From: Rubrivirga sp. SAORIC476
GTDB lineage: Bacteria > Bacteroidota > Rhodothermia > Rhodothermales > Rubricoccaceae
Assembly (NCBI RefSeq): GCF_002283555.1
Contig: NZ_MVOI01000006.1
Location: forward strand, 310,001 to 374,000
Length of the DNA stretch: 64,000 nucleotides
Reading direction: 5' to 3'
Position 1 is the first letter of the stretch. Every line of letters starts with the position of its first letter. The translations under genes were made by a program, and so were the position numbers. Below, piece by piece: positions 17,807 through 25,487 of the stretch. The notes beneath the pieces are model-generated. The model was not told where the DNA came from, ran no database searches, and saw nothing but the letters and a program-made list of their open reading frames with translations.

Positions 17807-18481
17807 TCACATCCCGGCGCGGCCTTCGAGCGCGCGGCTCAGGGTTGCCTCGTCGGCGAACTCCAGGTCTCCGCCGATGGGGAGGCCGCGCGCGATGCGG
17901 GAGACCGTCACGCCGAACGGCGCCAGCATCTGGCCGACGTAGTAGGCCGTCGTGTCGCCCTCCACGTTGGGGTTCATGGCCAGGATGACCTCGGTCACCG
18001 CGACCGGCGCGTCCGCCTCGGCGCCGTCGTCGTAGCCCTCGGGCGTCTCCGCGACGGCCGGGCGAGCCATCGAGGCGGGCTGGGCCACGCGGCCGATCAA
18101 CTCCGAGATGTGGAGGTCGTCCGGCCCGATGCCGTCGAGCGGCGAGATGACGCCGCCGAGCACGTGGTAGAGGCCCCGGAACTCGCCCGTCCGCTCCAGC
18201 GCCAGCACGTCCGAGGGTTCCTCGACCACGCAGATCACGCTCCGGTCGCGCTTGGCCGACTGGCACACCGGGCAGGGGTCCACGTCGGTCACGTTGAAGC
18301 ACACCGAGCACGTCTTGACCCGGTCCTTGGCCGCCACCATCGCCTTGGCGATCTCGACCACCTCCTCGCGCGGCATCTTCAGGATGAACGCCGCCAGCCG
18401 CTGCGCGGTCTTGCGCCCGACGGTCGGCAGCCGCGAGAGCTGGTCCACCAGCGCGTCGACGGTCTCTGAGGTCAGATGCAT
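17807..18481 (-). CDS. recR: recombination protein RecR
   Basis: A 224-residue RecR. The N-terminal helix-hairpin-helix [16 protein letters not shown] is near residue 15, the zinc-binding [16 protein letters not shown] near 58, and the Toprim acidic residues in [15 protein letters not shown]. The C-terminal Walker-B-like region is [14 protein letters not shown] (RIARGLP). Between residues 140 and 165 there is an acidic insertion ([13 protein letters not shown]) that is not in short RecR proteins. RecR loads RecA at gaps with RecO and RecF. It is last in the classic dnaX-ybaB-recR order. Confidence 0.97.
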   Translation of the reverse strand: MHLTSETVDALVDQLSRLPTVGRKTAQRLAAFILKMPREEVVEIAKAMVAAKDRVKTCSVCFNVTDVDPCPVCQSAKRDRSVICVVEEPSDVLALERTGEFRGLYHVLGGVISPLDGIGPDDLHISELIGRVAQPASMARPAVAETPEGYDDGAEADAPVAVTEVILAMNPNVEGDTTAYYVGQMLAPFGVTVSRIARGLPIGGDLEFADEATLSRALEGRAGM

Positions 18482-18582
18482 GGAGTCGGGGGACAGTCGG
18501 GGACGCGGATCGAGCGAGACAGGGTCAGCCAGCCGGGCGACAGCGGTAGGTCACACGGCATCCGCCTCACCCCTCGAGGTCT

Positions 18583-18930
18583 CTAAAACTTGGGCAGGTC
18601 CATGCCGCCGAGGTCGAGGCCGGGAGGCAGCATCGAGGAAGCCGCCTCCTGCATCTTGCTGTTGCGGATGCTCTCGGCCTCCGTGATGGCTTTGTTGACG
18701 CCCGCGACCACGAGGTCCTCCAGCAACTCCAGGTCGTCCGGGTCGACGGCGGCGGGCTCGATCTTGATCGAAACGACGCGGCCGGTACCGTCGGCCACGA
18801 CGGTCACCATGCCGCCGCCCGCTTCCGCGGTCACGCGTTCCTCGGCCAGCTTCGCCTGCGTGTCGGCGACGCGCTGCTGCATGTCGGCCATCTTGCCGAA
18901 GAGATCGGCCATGTTGGGGGTTCCGTCCAT
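18583..18930 (-). CDS. YbaB/EbfC nucleoid-associated protein
   Basis: A 115-residue small dimeric DNA-binding protein of the YbaB/EbfC family. The coiled N-terminal helix (FGKMADMQQRVADTQAKLAE) is followed by the beta-sheet (GMVTVVADGTGRVVSIKIEP) and a C-terminal helix ending MLPPGLDLGGMD. The start is either ATG 18930 (MDGTPN) or ATG 18912 (MADLFG); the latter aligns better with the family N-terminus. The gene lies between dnaX and recR, 74 nt after dnaX. The gap is filled by a heptamer array. Confidence 0.93.
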   Translation of the reverse strand: MDGTPNMADLFGKMADMQQRVADTQAKLAEERVTAEAGGGMVTVVADGTGRVVSIKIEPAAVDPDDLELLEDLVVAGVNKAITEAESIRNSKMQEAASSMLPPGLDLGGMDLPKF

Positions 18931-18934
18931 CGAA

Positions 18935-19002
18935 GTGCGGGGTGCGAGGTACAGGGTATGGAGTACGGGAGGGCGTACCTCGTACCGAGTACCCCGTACC
19001 GC
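18935..19002. repeat. inverted heptanucleotide array, GTAC theme
   Basis: Five consecutive 7-mers from 18935 to 18969 (such as GTGCGAG and GTACGGG) are followed by a 5-nt centre and four 7-mers from 18975 to 19002 (such as GTACCTC and GTACCCC). The left half is G-rich and the right half C-rich, so the whole can fold as an imperfect hairpin between dnaX and ybaB. Confidence 0.9.
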
Positions 19003-19004
19003 TG

Positions 19005-21326
19005 CTAGTTCCAGACGATCTCTGCGCCGAACTGGTCGAAGAGGGCGCGCACGACCGGGTGGTCCTGGCGCATTTGCTTGAGCGTCTCGAACGGGTCGTC
19101 CGCGCGGACGGTTTCGGGCGTGTCGCGCGCCGACTCGACCCATCGCAGCGGCGGCACCTCGCTCCGCAGCACGTCCGACAGGACGTCCAGCAGCGCCGCC
19201 TCGTTGTTCGTCGCCACGGTCACCCCGAACGCGTCGTCCATGCCGATCTCGACCGCCCCGCGGGCCACGCGCACCGGCGCGCTGGACTGCAGGATGGCCC
19301 CCACGCGGACGCCCACGCGTTCGCGGACGGCGGCGATGACCCGCGGCCATGCCTCAGTGAGGCGAGCCAGTGCCGGCCCCAGCGGGTCGGCCGGGGCGCC
19401 AGGTGCCGGTCCCGACTGCCCGTCGCCCTGTGCAGGACTTTCGGTGCGTCCCAGCGCCGCCGGACCCGAGGCGCCGTCGCCGCCCGTCGGGCGCTTGAGC
19501 GCGGGGCCGCTGAAGACCGGTCGCCGCGGCCGCGGGGTCGCCGGGGCGGGCGCCGAGGCGGGCGGGGTCGGGGCCGGGCGGCGGGGGGCCGTCGGCTCGG
19601 GCAGCCCCCCGTCGTCCTCAGGTCCGAAGCGGGGCGGCGACGGAGCGTCGGAGTCGGGCGGGGGCGGCTGAGGCCGCGGGTCGCCGAGTGGCAGAGGCTC
19701 CGGGCGGCGGGGCGGCGGGGCGTACACCGCGGCTGGCTCGGCCGCCTGCGACGACGCCCGCGGATCCGGCGAGGTCGTGCGCGGCGCAGCCCTCCCCGCC
19801 TCGGGCGCGGGCTCGCCCCCCGGAGAGGCAATCGGCGTCGGCACCGGATCGACGGGCCCACGCACCGGATCGACGGGCCCACGCACCGGATCGACGGGCC
19901 CACGCACCGGATCGACGGAGCCGCGCACCGGATCGACGGGGTCGCGCACCTGATCAACGGGGCCGCGCACCTGATCAACGGGGCCGCGCACCTGATCCGA
20001 CGGCGTGGGGGCCGGTTCACTCGGCGTCCGCGGCTGTTCAACTGGCTCGGGAGCCGGCTCCGTCGGCTTGGGGAGGGCTGCAACCGGGTTTGGAGCCGGC
20101 AGCGTCGCCGTCGTGAGCGGCCCCTCCGGCAGCGTGCCGCCGCGCGCTGCCCGTTCCAGCGCGCCGAGGCGGTCCAGCAGGCGCCCGAGGTCGGCGGCGC
20201 GCTCCAGGCTCGCCATCTTGAGCAGCGCCAGCTCCAGCGTCAGGCGCGGCTGGCGGCTCTCGCGGAGGTCCGTGGCCGCGCCCTCGGCCAGCATGAGCAG
20301 GTGCAGCAGGTCGGTCTCGGCGTACGGCGCCGCGGCCTGGAGGTAGCGCTCCCGCGTCGCCTCGGTGCCCTCGATCAGGTCACCCGTGCCCGTCGAGCGC
20401 GCCACGAGCAGGTTGCGGAGGTGGTCCGCCAGCCCCAGCACGAACTCGTTCAGGTCGTGCCCGCTGCGGACGACGTGGTCCACCAGCGACAGCAGCGCGG
20501 CGCGGTCGGCCCGTTGCGCGCGGGCCGTGGTCTCGAAGTAGATGTCGGCGTCGACCACCCCGAGTGCTTCGCGGAGCGGCCCGATCTGCAGGTCGGCGCC
20601 GCAGAGGGAGACCGCCTGGTCGAACAGCGAGAGCGCGTCGCGGAGCGCGCCGTCGCCCTTGCGCGCGATCAGCACGAGGCTCTCGTCGTCGGCCGCGATG
20701 CCCTCGGCCGTGCAGATCTCCCGGAGGCGGTCCACGATCTCCGGCACCGCGATGCGCCGGAAGTCGAAGCGCTGCGTCCGGGACAGGATGGTGGGGAGCA
20801 CCTTGTGCGGCTCCGTGGTCGCGAAGATGAACAGCGCGTAGTCCGGCGGCTCCTCCAGCGTCTTCAGGAGCGCGTTGAACGCGCTCGCCGAGAGCATGTG
20901 GACCTCGTCGAGGATGTAGACCTTCTTCCGCGCCCCCTGCGGCGGCACGCGCACCGTGTCGCGCAACTCGCGGATGTCCTCGACCCGGTTGTTGGACGCC
21001 GCGTCGATCTCGATGATGTTGAGCGAACGGCCCTCCTCGAAGGCCGCGCACGAGTCGCACGTCCGGCACGGCTCGGCGGTCGGCCGCTCGCTCAGCGGCG
21101 TCTGACAGTTGACCGCCTTCGCGAGGATGCGCGCCGCCGTCGTCTTGCCGACGCCGCGCGGCCCGCTGAACAGGTACGCGTGGGCGAGCCGGTCCCGCGT
21201 GATCGCGTTGCGGAGCGTCTCGGCGACGTGCTCCTGCGCGACGAGGTCGTCGAAGGTCTGCGGCCGGTACTTCCGGGCGGTGACGGTAAAGCGGGCGCCC
21301 TGGGAGGGGCTGGTCGTGTCGGCCAT
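19005..21326 (-). CDS. dnaX: DNA polymerase III subunit gamma/tau
   Basis: A 773-residue clamp-loader ATPase. Walker A GPRGVGKT is at residues 55-62. The zinc cluster has C74, C87, C90 and C93. The Walker-B region VYILDEVHML and sensor FIFATTEPHKV are present. A helical domain III follows to about 370, then a Pro/Asp-rich linker and a C-terminal tau-like domain ending DQFGAEIVWN. Linker residues ~443-494 are eight copies of a seven-residue unit (DPVRGPV or close) encoded by 21-bp tandem repeats. No A-rich slippery site for gamma production is visible. A TATGTTG box at 21389-21395 may be the promoter -10. It is first in dnaX-ybaB-recR. Confidence 0.97.
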   Translation of the reverse strand: MADTTSPSQGARFTVTARKYRPQTFDDLVAQEHVAETLRNAITRDRLAHAYLFSGPRGVGKTTAARILAKAVNCQTPLSERPTAEPCRTCDSCAAFEEGRSLNIIEIDAASNNRVEDIRELRDTVRVPPQGARKKVYILDEVHMLSASAFNALLKTLEEPPDYALFIFATTEPHKVLPTILSRTQRFDFRRIAVPEIVDRLREICTAEGIAADDESLVLIARKGDGALRDALSLFDQAVSLCGADLQIGPLREALGVVDADIYFETTARAQRADRAALLSLVDHVVRSGHDLNEFVLGLADHLRNLLVARSTGTGDLIEGTEATRERYLQAAAPYAETDLLHLLMLAEGAATDLRESRQPRLTLELALLKMASLERAADLGRLLDRLGALERAARGGTLPEGPLTTATLPAPNPVAALPKPTEPAPEPVEQPRTPSEPAPTPSDQVRGPVDQVRGPVDQVRDPVDPVRGSVDPVRGPVDPVRGPVDPVRGPVDPVPTPIASPGGEPAPEAGRAAPRTTSPDPRASSQAAEPAAVYAPPPRRPEPLPLGDPRPQPPPPDSDAPSPPRFGPEDDGGLPEPTAPRRPAPTPPASAPAPATPRPRRPVFSGPALKRPTGGDGASGPAALGRTESPAQGDGQSGPAPGAPADPLGPALARLTEAWPRVIAAVRERVGVRVGAILQSSAPVRVARGAVEIGMDDAFGVTVATNNEAALLDVLSDVLRSEVPPLRWVESARDTPETVRADDPFETLKQMRQDHPVVRALFDQFGAEIVWN
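19842..19997. repeat. 21-bp tandem repeat inside dnaX
   Basis: There are eight near-identical 21-bp units (starts at 19842, 19863, 19884, 19905, 19926, 19947, 19968, 19989). The core reads CACCGGATCGACGGGCC on the plus strand, drifting to CACCTGATCAACGGGGC in the last units. It encodes eight DPVRGPV-type heptapeptides in the tau linker. Copy number is likely to vary between strains. Confidence 0.95.
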
Positions 21327-21388
21327 CGAGGTCGCGGGTCCGGGGGTGCCGGGGGAAGGGGGCCCTCCACGGTCCGCCCCGGCAGGGT

Positions 21389-21395
21389 CAACATA
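21389..21395 (-). promoter_or_regulatory. candidate -10/-7 box for dnaX
   Basis: TATGTTG on the minus strand, 63 nt upstream of the dnaX ATG, fits the TAnnTTTG-like box of Bacteroidota sigma-A promoters. No good upstream element is visible at the right distance. Confidence 0.35.
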
Positions 21396-21484
21396 GCGTC
21401 ACCGGTCCCGCCTCGCGGGCCGTGTGGACAAGCTTCGCAGGGGAGGCGTGGGGCGCAGAGGTCCCACAGACGGCGCCCGGTGCG

Positions 21485-21973
21485 TCAGTGCCTCGCCTCG
21501 ATCACGCGCGTCTTCGCCCAGCGGTCCCCGAGGCGCCGCGCGGCCGGGTCGATGGCCACCAGCACCGCCTCGAACAGGATCACGATCCCGGCGGCGCCGA
21601 GCACGAACTCGCCGAACGGGATGCCCTTGTACCCGCCGATCAGGTAGAGCACCGCCCAGACCGTCGCGGCGCCCGCCACGGTCGCGTTGCGGCGCATCGA
21701 GAGGCGCCACGTCAGCGGCTCGCCGGAGACGGCGTACGGCCGGATTCCGATCCAGCGCTTGCCCAGCGACCGCGCCCCCCACTCGGCGTAGGGGATGGCG
21801 TCGCGGAGGAGCAGGTATGCGGCCCCCAGCAGCAGCCCGAGGCCGAACATGCGGCCCTTCAGCACGCCTGGCACCAGGGCCGCGGGCGCCAGCGCGAGCA
21901 GGAGCGTGATCGTGGCGTCGAGCAGACCGGCCGCGAAGCGGCGGACGCGGACCGGGCGGGGAGAGCGAGACAT
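21485..21973 (-). CDS. RDD family membrane protein
   Basis: A 162-residue protein with three to four predicted membrane segments (FAAGLLDATITLLLALAPAALV, LGLLLGAAYLLL, a third near 105, IVILFEAVLVAI). The RDD-family arginine and aspartates are present: R-F-A-A-G-L-L-D near residue 12 and GARSLGKRWIGIR near 60. Members are thought to be transporters, some Na+/H+-antiporter-like; the substrate is unknown. The start MSRSPRP at 21973 gives the basic N-terminus expected; the longer frame to 22090 adds non-family sequence. It lies upstream of dnaX on the same strand. Confidence 0.85.
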   Translation of the reverse strand: MSRSPRPVRVRRFAAGLLDATITLLLALAPAALVPGVLKGRMFGLGLLLGAAYLLLRDAIPYAEWGARSLGKRWIGIRPYAVSGEPLTWRLSMRRNATVAGAATVWAVLYLIGGYKGIPFGEFVLGAAGIVILFEAVLVAIDPAARRLGDRWAKTRVIEARH

Positions 21974-22125
21974 GGCAGAGCGAGAGTCCGTCCCGACGAT
22001 ACCGAGCGCTGCGGCTTCGGACACGGGAAGCTCTGCGAAACCGATCCCTCTCCGATGCCCGGTCGCCCCGGCGACACATGGTTCGTTCACGCGCGCGCGT
22101 TCCCGGTGGCGTACGTTGATTCCCG

Positions 22126-22515
22126 ATGTCCCCTCTCCACTCTGTCGCTCGGTTCGCCGTGGTGCTCGCGCTCGTCGCGAGCACGCAGGGGCTTCTGCTG
22201 GCGCAGTCGGCCTGGCTCGTCAACCAGGAGTGGATCGCCGAGACGCTTTGCGTCAACCCCGGCACCGACTGCGACGGCAAGTGCCAGCTGGCCGATCGGA
22301 TGGAGCACATGGGCCACGGGGAGCACTCGCACGACGACCCGGCAGCGCTGCTGGAGCTCGCGCTCTCGGTGCGCGCCCAGGTCGCCGAGGCGGTCGGGGT
22401 GCCGCTGCCAGATGCCGTCGACGCAGCCGACCTGGTCGCCCGGGACATCGCAGACACGGGGAGGGAGGCCTCCCAGGGCGTGTTCCATCCGCCGCGGGAG
22501 GCGGCCCACGCATAG
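22126..22515 (+). CDS. small exported Cys/His-rich protein at the head of the copper locus
   Basis: A 129-residue protein with a signal-type N-terminal helix (VARFAVVLALVASTQGLLLA) and the segment CVNPGTDCDGKCQLADRM, followed at once by HMGHGEHSHDD. This is a compact run of three Cys, several Met and four His that would suit soft-metal binding. I do not recognise a named family, although Bacteroidota genomes carry similar small proteins with a C..C.GKC pattern next to metal-transport genes. A TACGTTG box lies 17 nt upstream. It precedes MbnP by 246 nt. A metal-chaperone role is inferred from composition and location only. Confidence 0.75.
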   Translation: MSPLHSVARFAVVLALVASTQGLLLAQSAWLVNQEWIAETLCVNPGTDCDGKCQLADRMEHMGHGEHSHDDPAALLELALSVRAQVAEAVGVPLPDAVDAADLVARDIADTGREASQGVFHPPREAAHA

Positions 22516-22516
22516 C

Positions 22517-22683
22517 GACCGTCCTCGCGGACGGTCCCGGGGCGCTGCCTTCTAGCAGGCGGCACCCCTTCGTCTTCGTCGCGCACTGACGCTCGACGCC
22601 CGTGGTCCATGCTCTCCTCAGCCGGAGTCCGCGTGCGCAGGCCGTCCGCGCCGACGCGTCCCTCCGGTCTCGCACGAGACCGG
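22517..22683 (+). promoter_or_regulatory. structured leader with two perfect tetraloop hairpins upstream of MbnP
   Basis: Just after the upstream stop codon there is a perfect 8-bp stem with loop TCGC (22517-22536, arms GACCGTCC and GGACGGTC). A second perfect 8-bp stem with loop GCAC lies at 22664-22683 (arms CCGGTCTC and GAGACCGG), ~80 nt before the MbnP ATG. A weaker stem lies at about 22545. Neither is followed by a T-run, so a simple terminator is unlikely. An attenuator or RNA-processing element is possible. Confidence 0.45.
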
Positions 22684-22761
22684 CCGTCTCCCCGCAGGCC
22701 GCGACCGTGGCCTGTGCTGCATCCGCAGGCGCCCCGCGCCGCGGACCCTCCCGCAGTCCCC

Positions 22762-23634
22762 ATGACCTTCCGTTCCCTCGCGCCTACCGGCGCGCTCCTC
22801 GTCGCCCTGCTGGGCGCCCCCCTCACCGGCTGTGACTCCGGCGGCTCCTCGTCCGACCCGGCGATGCTCCGCCTCGACGTTGAGGCGATGGCGGGCGCCG
22901 ACGCCTTCCAGGCCGGGCAGCCCTTCACCGTCAACGGCACCACGGGCCAGCTCGACATCGCGCAGCTGTACCTCTCCGGGATCACGCTCCTCCACGAGGA
23001 CGGCCGCGAGATCTCGATCCTGGCCGACGAGCCGGTCACCGTTCGCGCCCAGGACGAGAACCAGACCGAGATCCAGCACTCCGTCTCCGAGCGCTACGTC
23101 CTGGTCGACGCCGACGCGGGCAGGACCGTGGCGACGCTCGGCGAGGTGCCCGCGGGCCGGTACACCGGCGTCCGCTTCCTGCTCGGCGTGGATGGGCTCG
23201 ACAACCGCGCCGCGATGGAGGACTTCCCGGCGGGCCACCCGCTCGCAGCCCAGGCTTCGTCCATGCACTGGAACTGGAACGCGGGCTACGTCTTCCTCCG
23301 CCTCGACGGCCTCCTCGACGTCGACGGCGACGGCGTGGTCGATCCCGCGACCGGCACCCCCGGCGACGCCGCCTCGGGCCAGTGGCGGCTCCACGTCGGC
23401 GGCTCGCCGAACGCACAGACCGTCACGCTCGACCAGGACTTCGAACTGATGGGCGGCGAGATGCAGGACCTCCACGTCCAACTCGATCTCGCCCGCCTCG
23501 TGCAGGGCATCGACTACACGGCCCCGGCCAACCGCTTCTGCATGACGGGCGGTTGCCAGGCCGTCGTGGATCAGGCCAAGGCCAACACGCAGGCCGCGTT
23601 CACGCTCCACGGCGTCCACGGCCACGACATGTAG
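22762..23634 (+). CDS. MbnP family copper-binding lipoprotein
   Basis: A 290-residue lipoprotein (lipobox LTGC, Cys24). It has the MbnP family core: an N-terminal DIAQLYLSGITLL strand, GRYTGVRFLLGVDG, and the hallmark SSMHWNWNAGYVFLRLDG with W170 and W172. It ends in a Cys pair (C260, C265) and a His-rich tail HGVHGHDM. In characterised MbnP proteins a tryptophan in this region is oxidised to kynurenine by MbnH, creating a copper site in the periplasm. Here the MbnH homologue starts 4 nt after the stop, strongly supporting a working pair. ATG 22762 is chosen because it starts the signal peptide; the upstream frame is not protein-like. Confidence 0.9.
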   Translation: MTFRSLAPTGALLVALLGAPLTGCDSGGSSSDPAMLRLDVEAMAGADAFQAGQPFTVNGTTGQLDIAQLYLSGITLLHEDGREISILADEPVTVRAQDENQTEIQHSVSERYVLVDADAGRTVATLGEVPAGRYTGVRFLLGVDGLDNRAAMEDFPAGHPLAAQASSMHWNWNAGYVFLRLDGLLDVDGDGVVDPATGTPGDAASGQWRLHVGGSPNAQTVTLDQDFELMGGEMQDLHVQLDLARLVQGIDYTAPANRFCMTGGCQAVVDQAKANTQAAFTLHGVHGHDM

Positions 23635-23638
23635 CCCG

Positions 23639-24652
23639 GTGCTCCGGCGCCGACTCGCTGCTCGTTTTCTGCTGGCGGCCGCGTTCGTCGTGACCGCCAG
23701 CGGGTGCGATACGTCCGGCCCCGAGGGACCGGCGACGGTCGAGGTGCGCGTGCCCGCGACGTTCGCGCCGCTTCCGGTGCCGCCGCAGAACCCGCTCCGC
23801 GCCGACCGTGTGGCGCTGGGCGAGCGGCTGTTCTTCGATCCCATCCTCTCGCGCGACCGCTCGGTCTCGTGCGGCTCGTGCCACTTCCCGGACCTCGCCT
23901 TCTCGGACGGTCGGACCCGGAGCGTCGGCGTCGAGGGGCGGACGGGGCCTCGGAATGCGCCGTCGCTGCTGAACGTGGCGTACCGCAAGAGCCTGTTCTG
24001 GGACGGCGGCGCGCTCTTCCTGGAGAGCCAGGCGCTCGTCCCGCTGGAGGACCCGCACGAGATGGATCTCGCACCCGAGGACGCGCTCGACCGGCTCCGA
24101 CGGCATCCCGACTACCCGGCCCTCTTCGCCGACGCCTTCGATGGCGAGGGGCCGAGCATCCAGACGCTGACCTACGCGCTCGCGGCGTACCAGCGCACGC
24201 TCGTCTCGGCGCCGACGGCCTTCGACCGTCACCTCGCGGGCGACACCACGGCGCTGGCGGCCGAGGCCCGGGCCGGGCTCGCGCTCTTCCAGACGCACTG
24301 CGCCTCGTGCCACGTCGGCGCGCACCTCACCTCGGACAGCTTCGAGAACAACGGGGCCGCCGTCACCGACGCCGATCCCGGTCGCGAGCGCATCACGTTC
24401 TCCGACGCCGACCGCGGCACGTTCCGCGTCCCGAGCCTCCGCGCCGTCGCGCGGACGGCGCCCTACTTCCACGATGGCCGCTTCCAGACGCTGGAGGCCG
24501 TCGTGGCCCATTACGACCGCGGCGGCGACGCCACGCCGGGCCAGAGCCCGCGCGTCCGTCCGCTCCGCCTCGCCCCGGCCGAGCGCGACGCCCTCGTCGC
24601 CTTCCTCCGCACGCTCGACGACGCACCGGCCCCGGTCGACCGCTCCTTCTGA
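23639..24652 (+). CDS. MbnH-like diheme cytochrome c peroxidase family protein
   Basis: A 337-residue exported protein from a GTG start 4 nt after the MbnP stop. The signal peptide ends in SGC (Cys23), so it is probably a lipoprotein. Two c-type heme motifs, CGSCH (78-82) and CASCH (221-225), sit in the MauG/bacterial CCP fold. Other family motifs are GERLFFDPILS, GPRNAPSLLNVAY, WDGGA and FRVPSLRAVA. MbnH enzymes use a bis-Fe(IV) state to turn a tryptophan of MbnP into kynurenine; a plain peroxidase role is the alternative, but operon linkage to MbnP favours MbnH. Cytochrome c maturation genes must be elsewhere. Confidence 0.9.
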   Translation: MLRRRLAARFLLAAAFVVTASGCDTSGPEGPATVEVRVPATFAPLPVPPQNPLRADRVALGERLFFDPILSRDRSVSCGSCHFPDLAFSDGRTRSVGVEGRTGPRNAPSLLNVAYRKSLFWDGGALFLESQALVPLEDPHEMDLAPEDALDRLRRHPDYPALFADAFDGEGPSIQTLTYALAAYQRTLVSAPTAFDRHLAGDTTALAAEARAGLALFQTHCASCHVGAHLTSDSFENNGAAVTDADPGRERITFSDADRGTFRVPSLRAVARTAPYFHDGRFQTLEAVVAHYDRGGDATPGQSPRVRPLRLAPAERDALVAFLRTLDDAPAPVDRSF

Positions 24653-24665
24653 TCGAACTGAACTC

Positions 24666-25487
24666 ATGAACCGACTCTTCCTCTTCGTCGCCCTGGTGGG
24701 GCTCGCCGGGTGCGTGCCCGACGGGCTCACCGACTTCGACTTCCAGGGACTCCAGCCCGACCCCCCCGCCGACGAACTGACCGGCGAGGTCGTCGTCGGG
24801 ACGGCCCGCGACGCCGGGTTGACGGTCGAGTTGACCGCGATGCGCGGCGGCCCGCACCTCGGCTACGTCCGCCTCGGGCTGGCCGTCACGCGGGGCGGCA
24901 CAGCTGTGACCGACGCGACCGTCTCGCTCTCCGCGACGGCCGACGGTGGCCCCGCGGCGGGCGTCGCGCTCCCGGTCGAGGACCCCGCGCGCGACGCGGA
25001 CGGGGTCTACCGCGGCGCCGCATTCCTGCTGGCGCCCGACACCACGGCCCGGCAGTTCACGCTCACGGCCACCATCGCGTCGGGCGGGACGACCGCCGAG
25101 GTCGCGTTCCCCATTGAGGCGCGCAACGACCTGTGGATGCAGGCCGCTGGCGTGGACGTGCTGGTCTCGTGGGTCGATCCGCTCCGGCCGGTCGTGGGCG
25201 AGAACCGCTACGTGGTGGCGGCGCACCGATGGACCGGGACCGCGTTCGAGCCCGTCGACGGCGCGACCGTCCGGCTCTATCCGTACATGGACATGGGCGG
25301 CGGCGACGGCCACTCGACCCCGCACGGCGCCCCGGAGGCGCTCGGCGACGGGCGCTACGGCTGGGACGTGGACTTCATCATGTCGGGCGGGTGGGAGATG
25401 ACGGTCACGCTCGCGCCTCCGGGTGAGGCCGACCGCACCGCCGCGTTCGTCGGCTACACCGTGTACGAGCCCGAGGTGGAGGCATGA
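24666..25487 (+). CDS. lipoprotein with YtkA/FixH-like domain
   Basis: A 273-residue lipoprotein (MNRLFLFVALVGLAGC). The C-terminal ~110 residues carry a YtkA/FixH-like immunoglobulin fold: VRLYPYMDMGGGDGHSTPHG followed by GDGRYGWDVDFIMSGGWEM. The Met/His cluster sits where this family keeps its PxMPxMxH-type metal site. The N-terminal half is a second beta-domain of similar character. It is 13 nt downstream of the MbnH gene and overlaps the receptor gene by ATGA. A periplasmic or outer-membrane copper relay between MbnP/MbnH and the receptor is inferred from location and residues. Confidence 0.8.
   Translation: MNRLFLFVALVGLAGCVPDGLTDFDFQGLQPDPPADELTGEVVVGTARDAGLTVELTAMRGGPHLGYVRLGLAVTRGGTAVTDATVSLSATADGGPAAGVALPVEDPARDADGVYRGAAFLLAPDTTARQFTLTATIASGGTTAEVAFPIEARNDLWMQAAGVDVLVSWVDPLRPVVGENRYVVAAHRWTGTAFEPVDGATVRLYPYMDMGGGDGHSTPHGAPEALGDGRYGWDVDFIMSGGWEMTVTLAPPGEADRTAAFVGYTVYEPEVEA

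Noticed and set aside
18935-19997. CRISPR array from regular repeats
   Set aside because: Units are 7 or 21 bp with no unique spacers and no cas genes; they are simple tandem or heptamer repeats.
19005-21326. Programmed frameshift in dnaX to make gamma
   Set aside because: No A-rich slippery heptamer or downstream stop in the shifted frame at a suitable place was seen.
22517-22761. Cobalamin or other known riboswitch in the MbnP leader
   Set aside because: No B12 box or other riboswitch core could be matched; only simple hairpins are seen.
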